From NCBI RefSeq assembly GCF_047496725.1, contig NC_132972.1, forward strand, positions 5,510,001-5,574,000: a DNA stretch of 64,000 nt. Direction: 5' to 3'. The translations under genes were made by a program, and so were the position numbers. This DNA is from Anoplolepis gracilipes. Taxonomy: Eukaryota > Arthropoda > Insecta > Hymenoptera > Formicidae. This document shows, one piece after another, positions 12,081 to 25,327 of the stretch (the stretch's first letter is position 1; each line of letters begins with the position of its first letter). A model generated the notes under the pieces. It had not been told where the DNA came from. It did not search any database and worked only from the letters and a program-made list of their open reading frames with translations.

Positions 12081-15017
12081 CTACGAGTATTACTTGTTTA
12101 AAAAAAGGATATATATATATATATATATAAACCTTGTTGTCAGTTATATCCGTCCAACGTTATTCTACGTGAGATATTTCATATCGCAGCTCTGAGAAAA
12201 GTTACTTCTGACGACTAGCTTTTTGCCAATTAAAAAACAAAGTATTTTATTATAAAAATTATGCAATTACTTTAAGAGAGAGATTGCATAATGGAAGCAA
12301 GTGTTTCTCTTACCTAATGAAAAAATATATGCTCTCTCCTTATTTGGAAGCTTGAATCAATTGAAATACAATATTCTTTATCTTTATATAGCTTATCTGC
12401 AATCAGCTATCTTATTGTGTTAAAAATAAAAGCACATTAATATATCAAATATGAATCAAGTATTGCACTGACAACAGCTATGAAAAAATATGTATAAAAA
12501 AAGACATAGGATATAATTTGTAAAAATAAAATTGATCTCGACACTTTGCACATAATTTTTTTTCGTGTATAACTTAAATTATTTTAAATTATTTTACTAA
12601 TAATAAGTGAAAAATTATATTTTTTTATTAATAACTGCTGTCGAGAAAAAAATTTTATTATGTATTTTTGACTTATAATTTGCACGAATCACCGCTTTCC
12701 CGATTATATCACGATATTTCGCGAACACATCCTGCATATACATATAACTGTATATAATAAATTTTTATTCTATATCTTTCAATCTGACATTTATATTCAC
12801 ACTCATATAATGCGAATGCGAGAAATTGTGAGAGAATACGCTTTAATGTATTCATCGGATTCGCTTTGAATTACAACGTTTTGTTCCTTCGAAGTTTCGG
12901 ACTATTTAACCGAGACACTAAAACTACGATGATCAACCCCCGTTGTATCCAGTTCAATCTCTCAATTTGTCCACATCCGTGGAAAACTTTGCGATATCGT
13001 GTGTCTCCTGTCCTATTATCTCTCTCTCTCTCTCTCTCTCTTTCCATATATGTACATACAACACGATTCCCATCAAGATCGCACATGAACTCGCTAGCGC
13101 GCATCCAGCACGACGAAGGAAACAGCGTAATCAAGATTTATTACTCAACATGGCGTCTATTATATCCGAGACTATTGCGCAAAACCGCGTCTAATCACTG
13201 ATACTTGATCGTTTTGATTACAATCATTAGTTTCCGCGTACGAAAATACGTACTTGTAATCATCCAACAGAAAAGTAATCGATTCGCACGAGAGAAAAAG
13301 AAAGAAGGAAAAGTATTACGACAGTGAAATATATTTTCCCCGAGTCTAGTATGATTGATATTATGACATTCCTCGTGCAACTTATAACCAAGACATTGCA
13401 CGCGCACATACATTAAGATGAAAAATAGAAATATCAAAAGAATAAATGCACACGATGTACAATACATTATTATGGAATTTAATTCAATGAGTTAATCATT
13501 AATTAAAAATTCATGCATTAATTATGTAACAATTAAATATTAAACGGTAGTTTTAATTAGTATAACAGTGTAGTAATAATAATATATTTCTCTCTTTCTC
13601 TCTCCGTTGTAATATTTTTCCGTATAAAAGTTTTTAATAATTTATAAAAAAATCAATAAAAGCCACGATACTTATTGTCTATCTCTTTGACTAACATTTT
13701 CGCTAAGACAATCTTTGTTACAACAGTGGAATTCTAATTTCTTTTTACAAATGTTATTCACACAACTCCGATTTAAGATCCACGATAGAGATACATATGT
13801 CATATTATTGACGAAGATTTACTTACAAATTTTGTATGTGCTCGATATCCATCTGATGGCGAAAGATCCGAAACGCAAAAATTATAATCTGCAAAAATCA
13901 ACTTAATAACGAAAAATTCGCCGATACAACAAGAATACATGAACCGTTCGAATAACGCATACACATATGTGCTTCCGTGCGCGAACTTATGCACATGGAA
14001 AACCGAAGCCAGAAATACCTGGCTGCTAGGAGTTAAATTATTCAGGAAACTTCGTGCGATTCGCAGATATTCTCGGAAAGTGCACGATCGACGCACAGAG
14101 AGGGAACAAAGTTACATAAAATGTAAATCGCGATCAAGCGCATCAAGCGAGGCTATCAAAAGATCTTGTGCACAAATTCTTTGATAAGATATCAATTTTT
14201 GATGTAATTGCGCCTCATTCTTTCTTTTTTCATGAGATTAATATATATTTGATAGATTTCAATTAACATGTCAATCACAGTTTTGCAATTATAAGCAATT
14301 GAAAGTGTCATAGGTTCATAACTTAATTTATATAATTTATATAAAAAATAAAATTAACAAACAAATTGTTTGCTAAGAAGGTTTATACAGAATGTGTATA
14401 ATATGTAAAATATAACAATATTGTTAAAATGTTTACATAAAGTGCATAAAATAAATTTGAAGCATTTTTTTATAAAATGCGTCTTTTAAAAAAGGTTCTC
14501 GTTACTTCCTTGCATTTATAAATATACTAAGCAATTATTCCAAGTAATAGAATTATACAGTAATTAGAATTGATGGCAAATGCCATATTTATCAAGCTGT
14601 CGACTATCAAAACATGTATTACATAAGAGTGTTACGCGATGTGCTTTTGAATCGGTCATTTATCGCTCGACCGTAATTATAGACAGTTCACGTAATCAGT
14701 CATTCCACATGAAATTACGCGATCGGCGTTTTCCTTGCGCGAATCCATTTTTGCACGATTATATTCAATTGTGACATTGTTTTTGCAGAAAGCTGCCTTG
14801 TAATTCAACATTCACAAGAGCTTGTCGCGTGTCATGAAATGTAATGCAAGCATAAAATGTCAACGTAAGCCAAATATTAGACTTAATTTTATAGAAACGT
14901 AACGAAAATAAAGATAAAAATAAAAAATAAAAGATCTTACGTTATACGTGCTAGTATAAAATACATTACAGATAACTGCGGAATAAGCTAATACATAATA
15001 TTTAAGTTTATTTACAA
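12081..15017. other. AT-rich gene-free stretch with microsatellites
   Basis: Holds an AT tract at about 12110-12129, a CT tract at about 13018-13040 and a short CT tract near 13590. Open frames of about 60-111 codons are mostly low-complexity or antisense pairs. No gene is recognised. Confidence 0.65.
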
Positions 15018-15140
15018 ATAAAAATATCACGCGATATAGTAATGAATAAGAGATCACAAATCGATAACTTGACGCAGCAAAAATAATGTTATAAAAAATT
15101 TATCTTTCGAGATATTATTATCACGTTTTCCAATAAATAT
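15018..15140. repeat. Direct repeat unit 1 (about 125 bp)
   Basis: Matches 16070-16199 in the same orientation at roughly 80% by eye. Shared blocks include GTAATGAATAAGAGAT, CAAATCGATAACTTGA and CCAATAAATA. Element class unknown. Confidence 0.75.
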
Positions 15141-16069
15141 TACATATATACACGTGCAATAAACTCGACTTCGTTCGTCGTTTTCGCGAAAGTAGACTCG
15201 CCCTCTACCGATTGTTAGGATTTCGCGTGCATTCGGTAGAATTAATTTTATGAAATCGCCATTTATATAGTCATCGGAAGCATCACATGTCAATGGCTGC
15301 ATCGAATGGCGCGGTACGTGCTCTCTGTGCAAGCGCACCGCGGATGCATTCAAAGGCGGTATGTGCATCCATAAAGCGGCATTTACGTAGTTTGTTCTCG
15401 TATCTCGGTGCATTCCAGTGCATTTTGTGCGAACGAACGGCCGGTCGGCTCTTTGTCCCGGAACTTTGTTTTACCACGATGCCGCGCCATCTCCGTAAAC
15501 ACGTTGCGAATAACGCGGCCGCCGATAGTGAAGCGCCCGACATACATTTTTTAAAAACCCAGCGCCTGGCCGTCGCGGCGAGTCAATGCGAGTCACCAAC
15601 GGCCGCGTTTCAACATCTGCCACCTCACGTGAGGGAAGAATAGACGCGACATTTCGCAGCTCATGTCGCTTACCTTGCGACACGCTCGATATTCGCGATC
15701 CTCCTTCAACATCGGGCATCATGAAAGGAATGGGAAATAAAAAAAACACGCACGCGTTCGATAATAAAAAAATTTTTATCGAAACGATTCTGGATTCGTC
15801 AAGGATGATATTTTTTTTAAGTAATGTATCCTATATTGAGGGAGCGTATAAAATGTTACTTTCTGTTTATTTATTTAAGAATTTGCCGAAGGATTTTTAT
15901 TTGATTTTCAAATTTTATTTTTTAATCCCCAATTCTCTCTCGAAAGATTCAATCGCTAACAATATTATTCGTTATTGCGATTCAAGATTTTTTTCTCGAT
16001 ACAACGAGAAAAAAATAGCTTTTTCTGATACTTTACGTAACAATATAATACATTAAATTGAGTATCTTA
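15141..16069. other. Spacer between direct repeats, with a GC-rich patch at about 15283-15740
   Basis: Four open frames overlap here on both strands. The longest (156 codons, 15586-16056) changes abruptly from GC-rich to AT-rich composition and has no recognisable domain, so I do not call it a gene. Confidence 0.55.
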
Positions 16070-16199
16070 ATAAAAATATCGCGTGATATTGTAATGAATA
16101 AGAGATTACAAATCGATAACTTGATGCAAAATAACAGCAAAAATACTACAAAAAAAAATTTAACTTTTGAAATATTATTGTCACGCTGTCCAATAAATA
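16070..16199. repeat. Direct repeat unit 2 (about 130 bp)
   Basis: Second copy of the 15018-15140 sequence, about 1.05 kb downstream, with several small indels and substitutions. The homology stops at CCAATAAATA in both copies. Confidence 0.75.
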
Positions 16200-18507
16200 C
16201 GTTTTCATTTCAAAGTCTTCAGAAAATATATATATATGTATAAAATAATACCATATGTAGGTACAAGAGAAATAATACAAATATCAGTAGAATTATACGA
16301 GCTCCGTTTAAAAGTCTATTTTTCATTTAAAAAATTTTGTAAAACGTGTAAGATAAGAGAATGATAACTGAAAAGAGAATCTTGGAATAAGAGCTCGATC
16401 GATTGTGCAAGGTATGTACGTATAGCATAGAGTTCGCGCGTGCCGGACAAATTGCACGACTTCGTTTGCACGCCCGCGAGTCACGCGACTCGCGTGCCTC
16501 GATCTCACGTCCCCGTGAAAATTGGCACGCTATGCCAGAACGCATGGCGGTGAATCGGCGTACGAGCCACAATTTTGCCAGCAAGACACCGCTTCTCGCA
16601 ATGCTGCGTAAGGTCTCGCTTTCGCTAAACCGCTAATGACTGCAGAGAATTTCGCCGATGCTTCAAAGAAATTAATTCCGCTAGCTCGCTTTCGAGCTCT
16701 TATGCGATCTCCTACATTAATATATTTTAATGTTACTTTTTCATGTAATAAAAGATATATCTTTTATATATATTTAAAGAGACATAAAGATATCAGAATG
16801 TTCGATTAAATCCGGAAATATAAGATAAAATATGTATAAATTTACACTTTTTTACGCTAATATGTTTAATATATAACGTTTAATTGTGTGTTTAATCGAT
16901 TGATATCAAATTAAATAAAAAAGGAAAATAAATACATCTTATTGTAAAAATGATTATCTCAAACTCAAACGACTGTACATTTCCGATTTCATAGAAATGA
17001 AAGGAAAAACTCGAAATGTCGCGCATCGGCACCATTAAAGTGCATCGTTTCTCTCGTCGCAATGTGATGTTATTTATATCTCTCGCGCCGGTAGATTTTA
17101 TTTAATGTCACTCGACTCTTCTCTCATCACGCCGGTCATGCGCAATGCGTCGACTACTAGTAAAGACAATTAGGGCCCACATTAATTAAGGTAATTGCGC
17201 CGCACGAGCAACCTCCTACAAAATGTCCTCTCCGGATGTACGCACTTAAACCCGTCTAACTACTGATTATAATAAATTTCATACCCATCCTGACATGGTG
17301 TTCGATCATCCTCATCCCACAGTTCGCGAAGAGTTAAGAGTTATATCTCCTTTTATGAAAAAAATGATAATTATTATAAGAAACCGAAAGGTATGAGTGT
17401 GTCGAGATGCTACTTTAGTCGATTTGCGAATAGCAAATTCAATATGCAATATAAAACAAGAGATTTTAGTTTCTTCAATTCTTATCCATAATAAAAATAT
17501 ACAATTTCCGAAATACAAGTATTAACTCATCCTTCTTTCAATTTTTATATTGTTTATAATGTTATAATATAATATAAAAAAATTATCTCAAAATTTAGAG
17601 AGATGTTCACGATATATTCACGTATAAATCAAATAATTTCTTTCTTAAAATCGTTAAAATTAGATAAACAAAAAACTAACAGCTGTTGCTATTAATAGAA
17701 GTCAAAGTATTAATTAGGATACCAAATAATATATATTTCAAATGATGTCCATTCTTTAATCTAGCGATATGTTACTGCAAAGGATCAAAGTGTCATAAAA
17801 TCTATGCGTTCTGTACTATGATGATCCAATCTACTGATAATTCTGGCGAGAGAAACAACGATTCCCTGGCAGAAATCCCGTCATCGACTTCGACTTGTGC
17901 TTCGTGCGAGGGACGCGACCATCCGCCCGTTTGCCATCTAATTTTCACGCACGATTTCTCGCCATCCTCGACTCGATTATCTTCGCGATCGCGTACAAGT
18001 ATATTAGCTGTGTCGGCAAAGTTGATGAAAGAACGTAGCCATTTGCAAAAGATTGACGAAGATAGAACGTGGCCTCGGTACAAATAAATAAATAAATTAA
18101 CAGACTTGTGCCAACATTATACTCTGTATCATTTCTCGTAACATAAAAAGTTATGAATTTAACAAATTAAACATTACATAGAATTTTAAATTAATAGAAC
18201 TCTTACTTATTATTATGTGTTTTAAATAGCCAATAACAAGAAAATATTTAAGATTGAAATGTTAAAGTCGTGCAATTTCAATAAAAAAATTGACATTTTT
18301 ATTAAGAAAAAAAATTTTAATTCAAAAAAGAGAAATTTGTGGAAATAATTTTCGATAAATTTGATGCGCACTGTTAATAAGTAATGCGAAGCACAAATTA
18401 TAAAGTCAAATTCGTAGACTACGGTGGAACAATACTTCAAAACGATGGAACGATACTTCAAAACACTAATAAATAAGTGTTCCAAAATATGTATATACGT
18501 ATGTATA
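16200..18507. other. Gene-free stretch
   Basis: Mixed composition. It includes a modestly GC-rich patch at about 16400-16640, a 20-base perfect palindrome at 16748-16767 (core AAAAGATATATCTTTT) and a 21-base unit repeated twice in tandem at about 18425-18466. No exon is recognised. Confidence 0.65.
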
Positions 18508-19080
18508 GGATAAACTAGGATATGATGGCCATAGGCTGTAATTTTGTCAATAATCGCTATATAGTACGCTTTTTTAGTCATTATTAAAGATAATCGATAT
18601 TTACAGTAGTTTATATGCATACATTATTCGAGATAACGATATTGTGAATTTTATCATTTTTTACTTTTGACTACCTGCCAAGTTTTTCATTCGTCCACTA
18701 AAAACTGTTATTAACGTCGAATAAATTACAGTTTAGCTATTCTAATCGACGTTAGACATATTATAAAGATATGTAAAATTGTTATATGATATAAACCTAT
18801 AATTTTTATTTTCGTTTTTACTATTTTTTTATAAATATTATGGCCATCTTTCCGTCACTATGCTCATCTTTTCCTTAAAAGTTGAGTAAGATGGCCAATG
18901 CTTATGTTGTACTATTTTGATGATATAAAATTTCTATTAAATATTTTCCTTTTAATTTCGATAATATTACGTAATTTAAGCTTCAGTGATAATAATATGT
19001 CAAACATTATTAAAAAATAACAAAAACAAAAGTGTTTTTTGCATTTTAAAAAACTATGGCCATCTTACCCGAGTTTACCC
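18508..19080. mobile_element. TIR element with GTAAGATGGCCATA ends
   Basis: The left end begins GGATAAACTAGGATATGATG. The right end, read on the other strand, begins GGGTAAACTCGGGTAAGATG. The two 27-base ends differ at four positions. Two more copies of the GATGGCCA core lie inside (18839-18850 on the minus strand, 18886-18897 on the plus strand), so it may be two abutting or nested elements. There is no coding capacity and no clear target duplication. Confidence 0.7.
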
Positions 19081-21625
19081 TCCTATGCACAATGACCTGA
19101 CAGCAAGTTTATTATAGAATAAAAAATATCAGTGCGTGCTAGATCAGCCTCAGCGCGATTCAATGCGTTCATATGCACTCGTATAAATACAAAACTAATA
19201 TAAAAGAGAGAGTACTGACACTGATTCACATAAATTAGCAAATATCAAAGAGCATAACCGTTGTATCACAGATAGTTTCATCTTTTTTCATCTTTGTTTA
19301 ATACACAATACTATCTTCATTATCACATTATCACATTTCTAAAGTTGTAAAAAATATGTAGAAAACATTTTTCATTACAATTTTTAAATTTGTTTGTTTG
19401 CGACAATTTTTGTCGAGGATTAAAATGTATATATAAGACTTCATAAATATATTTATATGTATATAAAATTATCGTGTAAAAATCCACAAGAGCTTTATTA
19501 TAAATTTGTAATCATACGGTCATTTGCTCCCCGTCACCCAGATATAGCGACTTTTCTCGGAAACATCGCGTTGCAACAACTATTATAATTTTTTTTACCA
19601 TTGCATGCGCGACGTTGGCTGCATAATTAAACGATTCGGGATGGTCTTGTCACGCGAGGGAAATTATGTCCGCCGCTTTAGCCGGGTCAGAAAAAAGGTA
19701 GGTCGTTCGATCGTATTATGATGGGTTATAACCAGTACATTATGGTGTCAGAAATTCTTTCATAGTATTGTTCTATATATTTCTATAGTTCAAAGAAAGC
19801 CCTAGTTCCAGTGACCTTCTTTTAGTTTCTTTTACATCAATTATATGTATACATATATGTATTATAAAAAGTAATCAGAAATTACATATAAATATGTGTA
19901 AAAATCATAGGATAGTATATATAAAAATGAACTGTCGCGTTTCAACTCTAAAAATTACTAAGTCTGTTAATAATTATATTAATAAGCTTTAGTATTATAT
20001 CATTCAATAGTATTTATATCATTTCTGCATCTCTTTTCTCTTGATCATTTAAAAACAATTTTACTGGCAAAAAAGCCAATTTTTTTGTGTACTACGATAC
20101 CTTTAATAGAAATAAAAATAATTTATGTCTTTAGATTTGGATATATTCTCTAAATTTAGTAGAATGTACATGAATTGTTTTTTTTTTTTTTTAAATTATA
20201 GCATGTTTTTTTATTTAAAGATTTAATCGATAAATTAATAATAATAAAGTACTTTATGGAAGTAGATCTTTCTATTCTAACGGCTAAGGCACAAGAAAAG
20301 AGTCAATTTAGAGTAGGTACTTTTTGCTCGTGTTTCTGGCCGGTGGCCGGTTGCTAAGATTAGACGAAAACTCGCTATATATAGGATGACATTTATATAC
20401 GTTGTCTCTTAAAACATGAATACTTACATACATGTGCTCATGCCGCCTCTTCCGTTACGTCGAGAGCAAACTTTAAAATCGACCTTTTTTTAACAAAAGA
20501 ATAATTCATTTTAAACTTTTTAAGCGTAACGGAAAGATCCTAATCTCTCACTGCAAATCAGATTAAACAATCAACTTTTTTGTACGCACTTGCGTTCAAT
20601 ATTACAAATTGGTGAAATATCAACTCCTTCTTCTTAGTTTATTTATTATTAATAAAACTGTAAATATTGATAATTTGTCATAAGATGAAAACATATACAT
20701 GCAGATTTTGCATTATTTTGTTAATAAAAGATTAATAAAAAAAGTAAGTTTTCAGTATTGCATCAATTTATATTTATTGGACATAAATAGCAGCACAAAA
20801 AAAATTATTTATTTATCTGACGTACAAATTGAAAAAAAATTCACTTAATTTCTTGCTTCTAAAATTATAATTCAACGACTGCAGTGACAGATAAAAAAAA
20901 ATCTTAAACATCAGTTGGATAATATTCTGACAAAGTAGAATCGATTCTTCAATATGTTATGTATTTATACAGATAAAAAATTATTTAGATTTCAATTTGA
21001 CTGTAGCAAAAGATTAAAATTTTTTCTTTATGCCTAAAAAGTTTAACAAATTATGCTTTTGTAAAAAAGAAGTCGGTTTAGCAGAAGAGATGGCATAAGC
21101 ACCCGTATGTAAATTTGTTTTAAAATAAAATATAAAGTGAAAAAGAAAAGAAGAAAATATAATATAAAAATATAAATAATTTATAATTTATTAGATAAAT
21201 TTAAAATTTTTTACTAAAATTAATTTTAAGATTTTACAGGAAAAAGAATTTCTTTTATCTCTTTAAACTAATAAAAAATACTAATTATATTTATATTAAA
21301 TCATGTTCAATAAATAATATTAAATTTAGTATATTATATTGTACATAATATTAAATAATAATTAAAATATTTAATTATTTGATTTTTAATTATTCAATAT
21401 ATTATTTTATAACTAAAATATTCAATTATTCTATTTATAATTAATCAATAAATATTATTAAATTTAGTATAATATTGTACATAATACATATTTAATTATT
21501 ATTCAGTTTTTATATAATAAAAATTGAAAATAAATATGCACAAAAAATATAACAAAAAAATTGCTTACAGTTCTTTTTTTAAGGGTTTTATAAAAAGTCA
21601 AAATTTCTTAAGAACATTCTTTTAC
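19081..21625. other. AT-rich gene-free stretch
   Basis: No exon is recognised. A short MEF2-type palindrome CTATATATAG lies at 20375-20384. The stretch around 21120-21520 is extremely AT-rich with locally repeated ATTAAAT/TAATTATT motifs. Confidence 0.65.
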
Positions 21626-21652
21626 AAAAAAAAAAAAAAAAAAAAAAAAAAA
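21626..21652. repeat. A27 homopolymer
   Basis: Twenty-seven consecutive A. Read on + it follows AT-rich DNA. No LINE or SINE body is recognisable upstream. Confidence 0.9.
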
Positions 21653-24600
21653 GATTTTTTTAAAGACCCGTAAAAAAGTTGTTTAATATTGCTAAGCACA
21701 CGTTCTTTGATACGTACCTAGTTGATTCGTGTGGTGCATATTGTAAATGGTAGTACCATAGTCCAGGGCCATATGCTACACTCTTAAGTAGTAGTATATC
21801 CACCGAGATATTTAGTATCCACTGCGAAGCACCATCCGGATCTCTGCCCGACTTAACACCAGTTCTCACACTCGCAAACGTAAACACCGCGATTATTTTA
21901 TCGTCACGACACGCGAATTCATGTTTTCCAAAAGACAAATAATTTATAATCACCACCTCGTCTTATCGGCGAGATTTTCTCTGTGTTCGTCGCTCTCTAC
22001 CACTTTTTTCGTATGTCCAAGATGATCTAGAAAGAGAATAAAGGAGAATCATCAATTCATCTGCCGTAAAATATATCAGAACAAGTATCGTAAACAAGCT
22101 TTTGATGATTATAAGAGCAGCAGAATTCAATCCATTAGTAATGATATTTGCTATTACTTTAACTCTGTTTCGACTATCTATAATAAAATTATTACAATAA
22201 TAAAACTTATTACAAAAGAAAAAGAAAGGTAATTTTTTAAAAATATATCTTTACAATAAGCTAATTTCGAAAAATTAACAATTTTTCTTTATGTGATTTT
22301 AAATAACTAAAACATTCTTAAATTCAACACCAGACTTTTTTTTAACTCTGGCTATTCTTTGCGAATATTTTTCTTCTCGTTTTCAACAGAAAAAAATTTC
22401 GGCCACATTTCTTATGCACATAAATTTATATCTTCTCTTATTATATTTGTGAATGCAACTTGCAAAAAATTCGTGAACAACGTTTCCGCACGGAAATACC
22501 AAAGAATAAAAATCTAATTTTGTGCATCTGACAAGTGTCAAAAGTGTCCTTGCCATCGACGATCGCGGTGATTAACACATGTCAGTGTTTTGCCGAATCT
22601 GATACATCGTTATTTTTCTGACGCTGGTCATTTAAAGATTAAATAAAATGCTGTTTGCGTTCAACTTTATAGTCCCCTTCTCCTTTCCTCTCTCCTCTCT
22701 CTTTAACATTGACGCGATTAATACGTAGTCGTCGATTTCGTACATGTACTTAGGGTGCATGATTCACGATAAAACAGTGACGAGAAGTAGCAAAACATGA
22801 GATGTTAGAATATCTCATTCTCAACGCTATTTATTCGCTTTCTCTATGTACAATCGATTGGTGGTAAGAATAAAATATTGGTCGCGTGATAAGTCACGGG
22901 TCTTCATTTATCAAGCAAAGTATTGATTGGCATAACGTTGCGATATATAAATCGCGCAAAAACAACGTAAATTTTACTTTCAGATTTTAAGAATCACGTC
23001 ACAAAAGTTCTTTCAATAACGTGTCCATAAATTTATAAAATAAATATATTTATATATTTAATAAATAATTTATAAGTCATTCCGCATATTTCTCGCGTCA
23101 CTGAATCGAATAATCGATGCGTGTAAAGAAAGAAATTTAAAATATTCGCGACTCTTACGATTTTCATCGAGCAATGGGGGTTGAGAAAATGGGGAGATCG
23201 CACACGTGGGAAGACGAGTTTATCTTCCTCGATATAAACGCGAGTGAAAGAGAGAAAGATCAATGACCGCGTAATAAATATAAGCCATAAGAGAACTAAG
23301 CTAAATGTCTTCTCCTCCGTTTCTTATATATTATAAATGCGACATAAACATCATTACTTCTATTGAAGAGTGCCTTTTCTTTTTCCGCGTATAAATTTTT
23401 ATTTTCGTTTCCTTTTTCTTCTAATGCGAAAATAGCAATTGAGTAAACCAAAAAGCGAGTCTTTATTCTCTTTATAAATATTATAGTCTGTCTGCATACT
23501 AATTTTCTTAATTATATAAGCAATTACACTGAATAATTAAAAAAGTACAATTTCCATTAATTTATCATTAATGTCAAATATAAACTTGTATTCGACTAGA
23601 AAACATTAACGAATTAATGTTTTCTAGTTTAATAAAAAATTTTATATTACTACACACATACATGTTTATACATAAATACATAAATAAACAAAAATATGTA
23701 TGTACACATTTTTTTCTTTAATTTAATTGATGAAACTGTACTTGAGATTATCGAGAATGAATGCAAAAGAAAATATAAATTTCGCTCTTATTACTTAATG
23801 TGTTATTCAACGTGTTATACAATTCGATCTGTTATCGATGAGTGTGATAGATTCGTTTATCATCAATTCGAGCGATAGGTGAACGAAAGCGGAAAGAGGT
23901 TTCGAGGCTGGAGGATGGAATGTTCGGGAGAGGCAAGTATAGTTGACCATTCATGTCGTAAATTGATCCCTTGACTTCGCCTAAGTGGCGCGAATGACTA
24001 TCATGACGTCATCCGGCGTTTCCTTTTCTTCTCTTTTATCGTAAACCTTTTCGACCCGTGGACAAGCTTCTTTCTCGCCGCTTAATCGGCGATGTTACTT
24101 TATTAGCCGTAAATTCATCAGAAATTTACATTCTTTCTCGATAATTTTAACATGGCTGCGCAAACAACCAGGTACCACCGAGTAATAATATGCGCGCGCA
24201 ATGAAAATAATTATTAGATTAATAATAAATGCAATTTCTAAATAACAATTAATGAATACGCTTATTAAATAATGGAATAATTGAAAAATACACTTTATTA
24301 TTCTTATCAAAACGAAAAGCTTAATCCAAAAGAAGAAAAAGCAACAGTGCTTAAGAGAAGCTCTATATATTCTATAGCGGTTTAAGTGAAACCTGATGCA
24401 GATTTGCATAAATAAATGTTAACAATGGCGCGATTAAGATCTGCGGCTGAAATCGCACGCGAAAAGTTGTAATGTGTCGAAAGCGCTTTTTCGACGAGAT
24501 AAGTGAACTCGGCCGTGCTATCGGACAACAATATTGGGTTTCGTTGAGCAACTCTGCATTACGAAGGCGAGGCTGCGACATTCGTACGGGGTTATTTATG

Positions 24601-24925
24601 ATTGTGCATACTAAGCGCGTTCTGATCGTTGTTGGAAATGGAAAGGATCGTACGACTGACCCAGTTAATCTTCGCACTATTCGACGCGAAAAAAAAGCTT
24701 GATTCTCTTAACGGAATCACGCATGGTCACGTCATGTTTCGAACTGCATTCCTTGCCAACAGTCGATCGGCATTCCTTGAATATCGTGAATATCGATTTT
24801 CTCTCGCAGAATAAAATCAAGCAATTTAAGGAAGAGCTAACAAAAATTAATCAAGCAATTTCACTATACAAAATACAATCGTAAATTTATGTGTGTCCAT
24901 CTTTCTATTACATACATTTAGTATC
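21653..24925. other. Gene-free stretch, with one unexplained minus-strand frame
   Basis: A 98-codon minus-strand frame at 21660-21956 has non-repetitive composition and is the least artefactual-looking frame in this part, but I recognise no domain in it. A 15-base perfect hairpin lies at 23595-23628. A GC-richer patch at about 24420-24800 has overlapping frames only. Confidence 0.55.
23595..23628. repeat. 15-bp perfect inverted repeat with 4-base loop
   Basis: ACTAGAAAACATTAA is followed by CGAA and its exact reverse complement. Confidence 0.9.
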
Positions 24926-25327
24926 TAAATTTAATTATTAGTAAATTGATACATATTAATAAAATATATAATAAAATTAATCGGAATTAAATTATAATCA
25001 ACGTAATTAATATATACATATATATGCAGGCACTTTAAAATTTTCTTGTCATGAGTAAGGTATTTTAAAAATATTTAAAAAAATTAAATAATTAAACCTT
25101 TTTATAAATTAGTTATGATCGGTTATATGTATATTTCTTTATATTGATTATATGGCTTACAATATTATTTTTAATATTTAATAATATTTTTAATATTCTT
25201 AAAATACCTTGCTCCTGACAAGAAAATTTTAAAACCTGCATATATATTAATTACGTTGATTATAATTTAATTCTAAATTTTATTATAAATTTTATTATTA
25301 TGTATCAATTTACAATAATTAAATTTA
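24926..25327. repeat. Long inverted repeat (hairpin), arms about 145-160 bp
   Basis: The left arm (about 24926-25085) is the reverse complement of the right arm (about 25183-25327) with scattered substitutions and a few indels, roughly 90% by eye. Shared blocks include TAAATTTAATTATT, AAATTATAATCAACGTAATT, TTTAAAATTTTCTTGTCA and AAGGTATTTTAA. The central ~97 bases are AT-rich and partly self-complementary. It may be a foldback MITE or a hairpin-RNA source. Confidence 0.85.

Noticed and set aside
15586..16056. 156-codon plus-strand frame
   Set aside because: Composition shifts midway from GC-rich to AT-rich, the residues are Phe/Ile/Lys/Asn-rich in the second half, and no family is recognised. 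It overlaps another frame on the minus strand.
21626..21652. A27 as the tail of a LINE or SINE insertion
   Set aside because: No retro-element body, internal promoter boxes or target duplication could be recognised beside it. Homopolymers are frequent in this AT-rich DNA.
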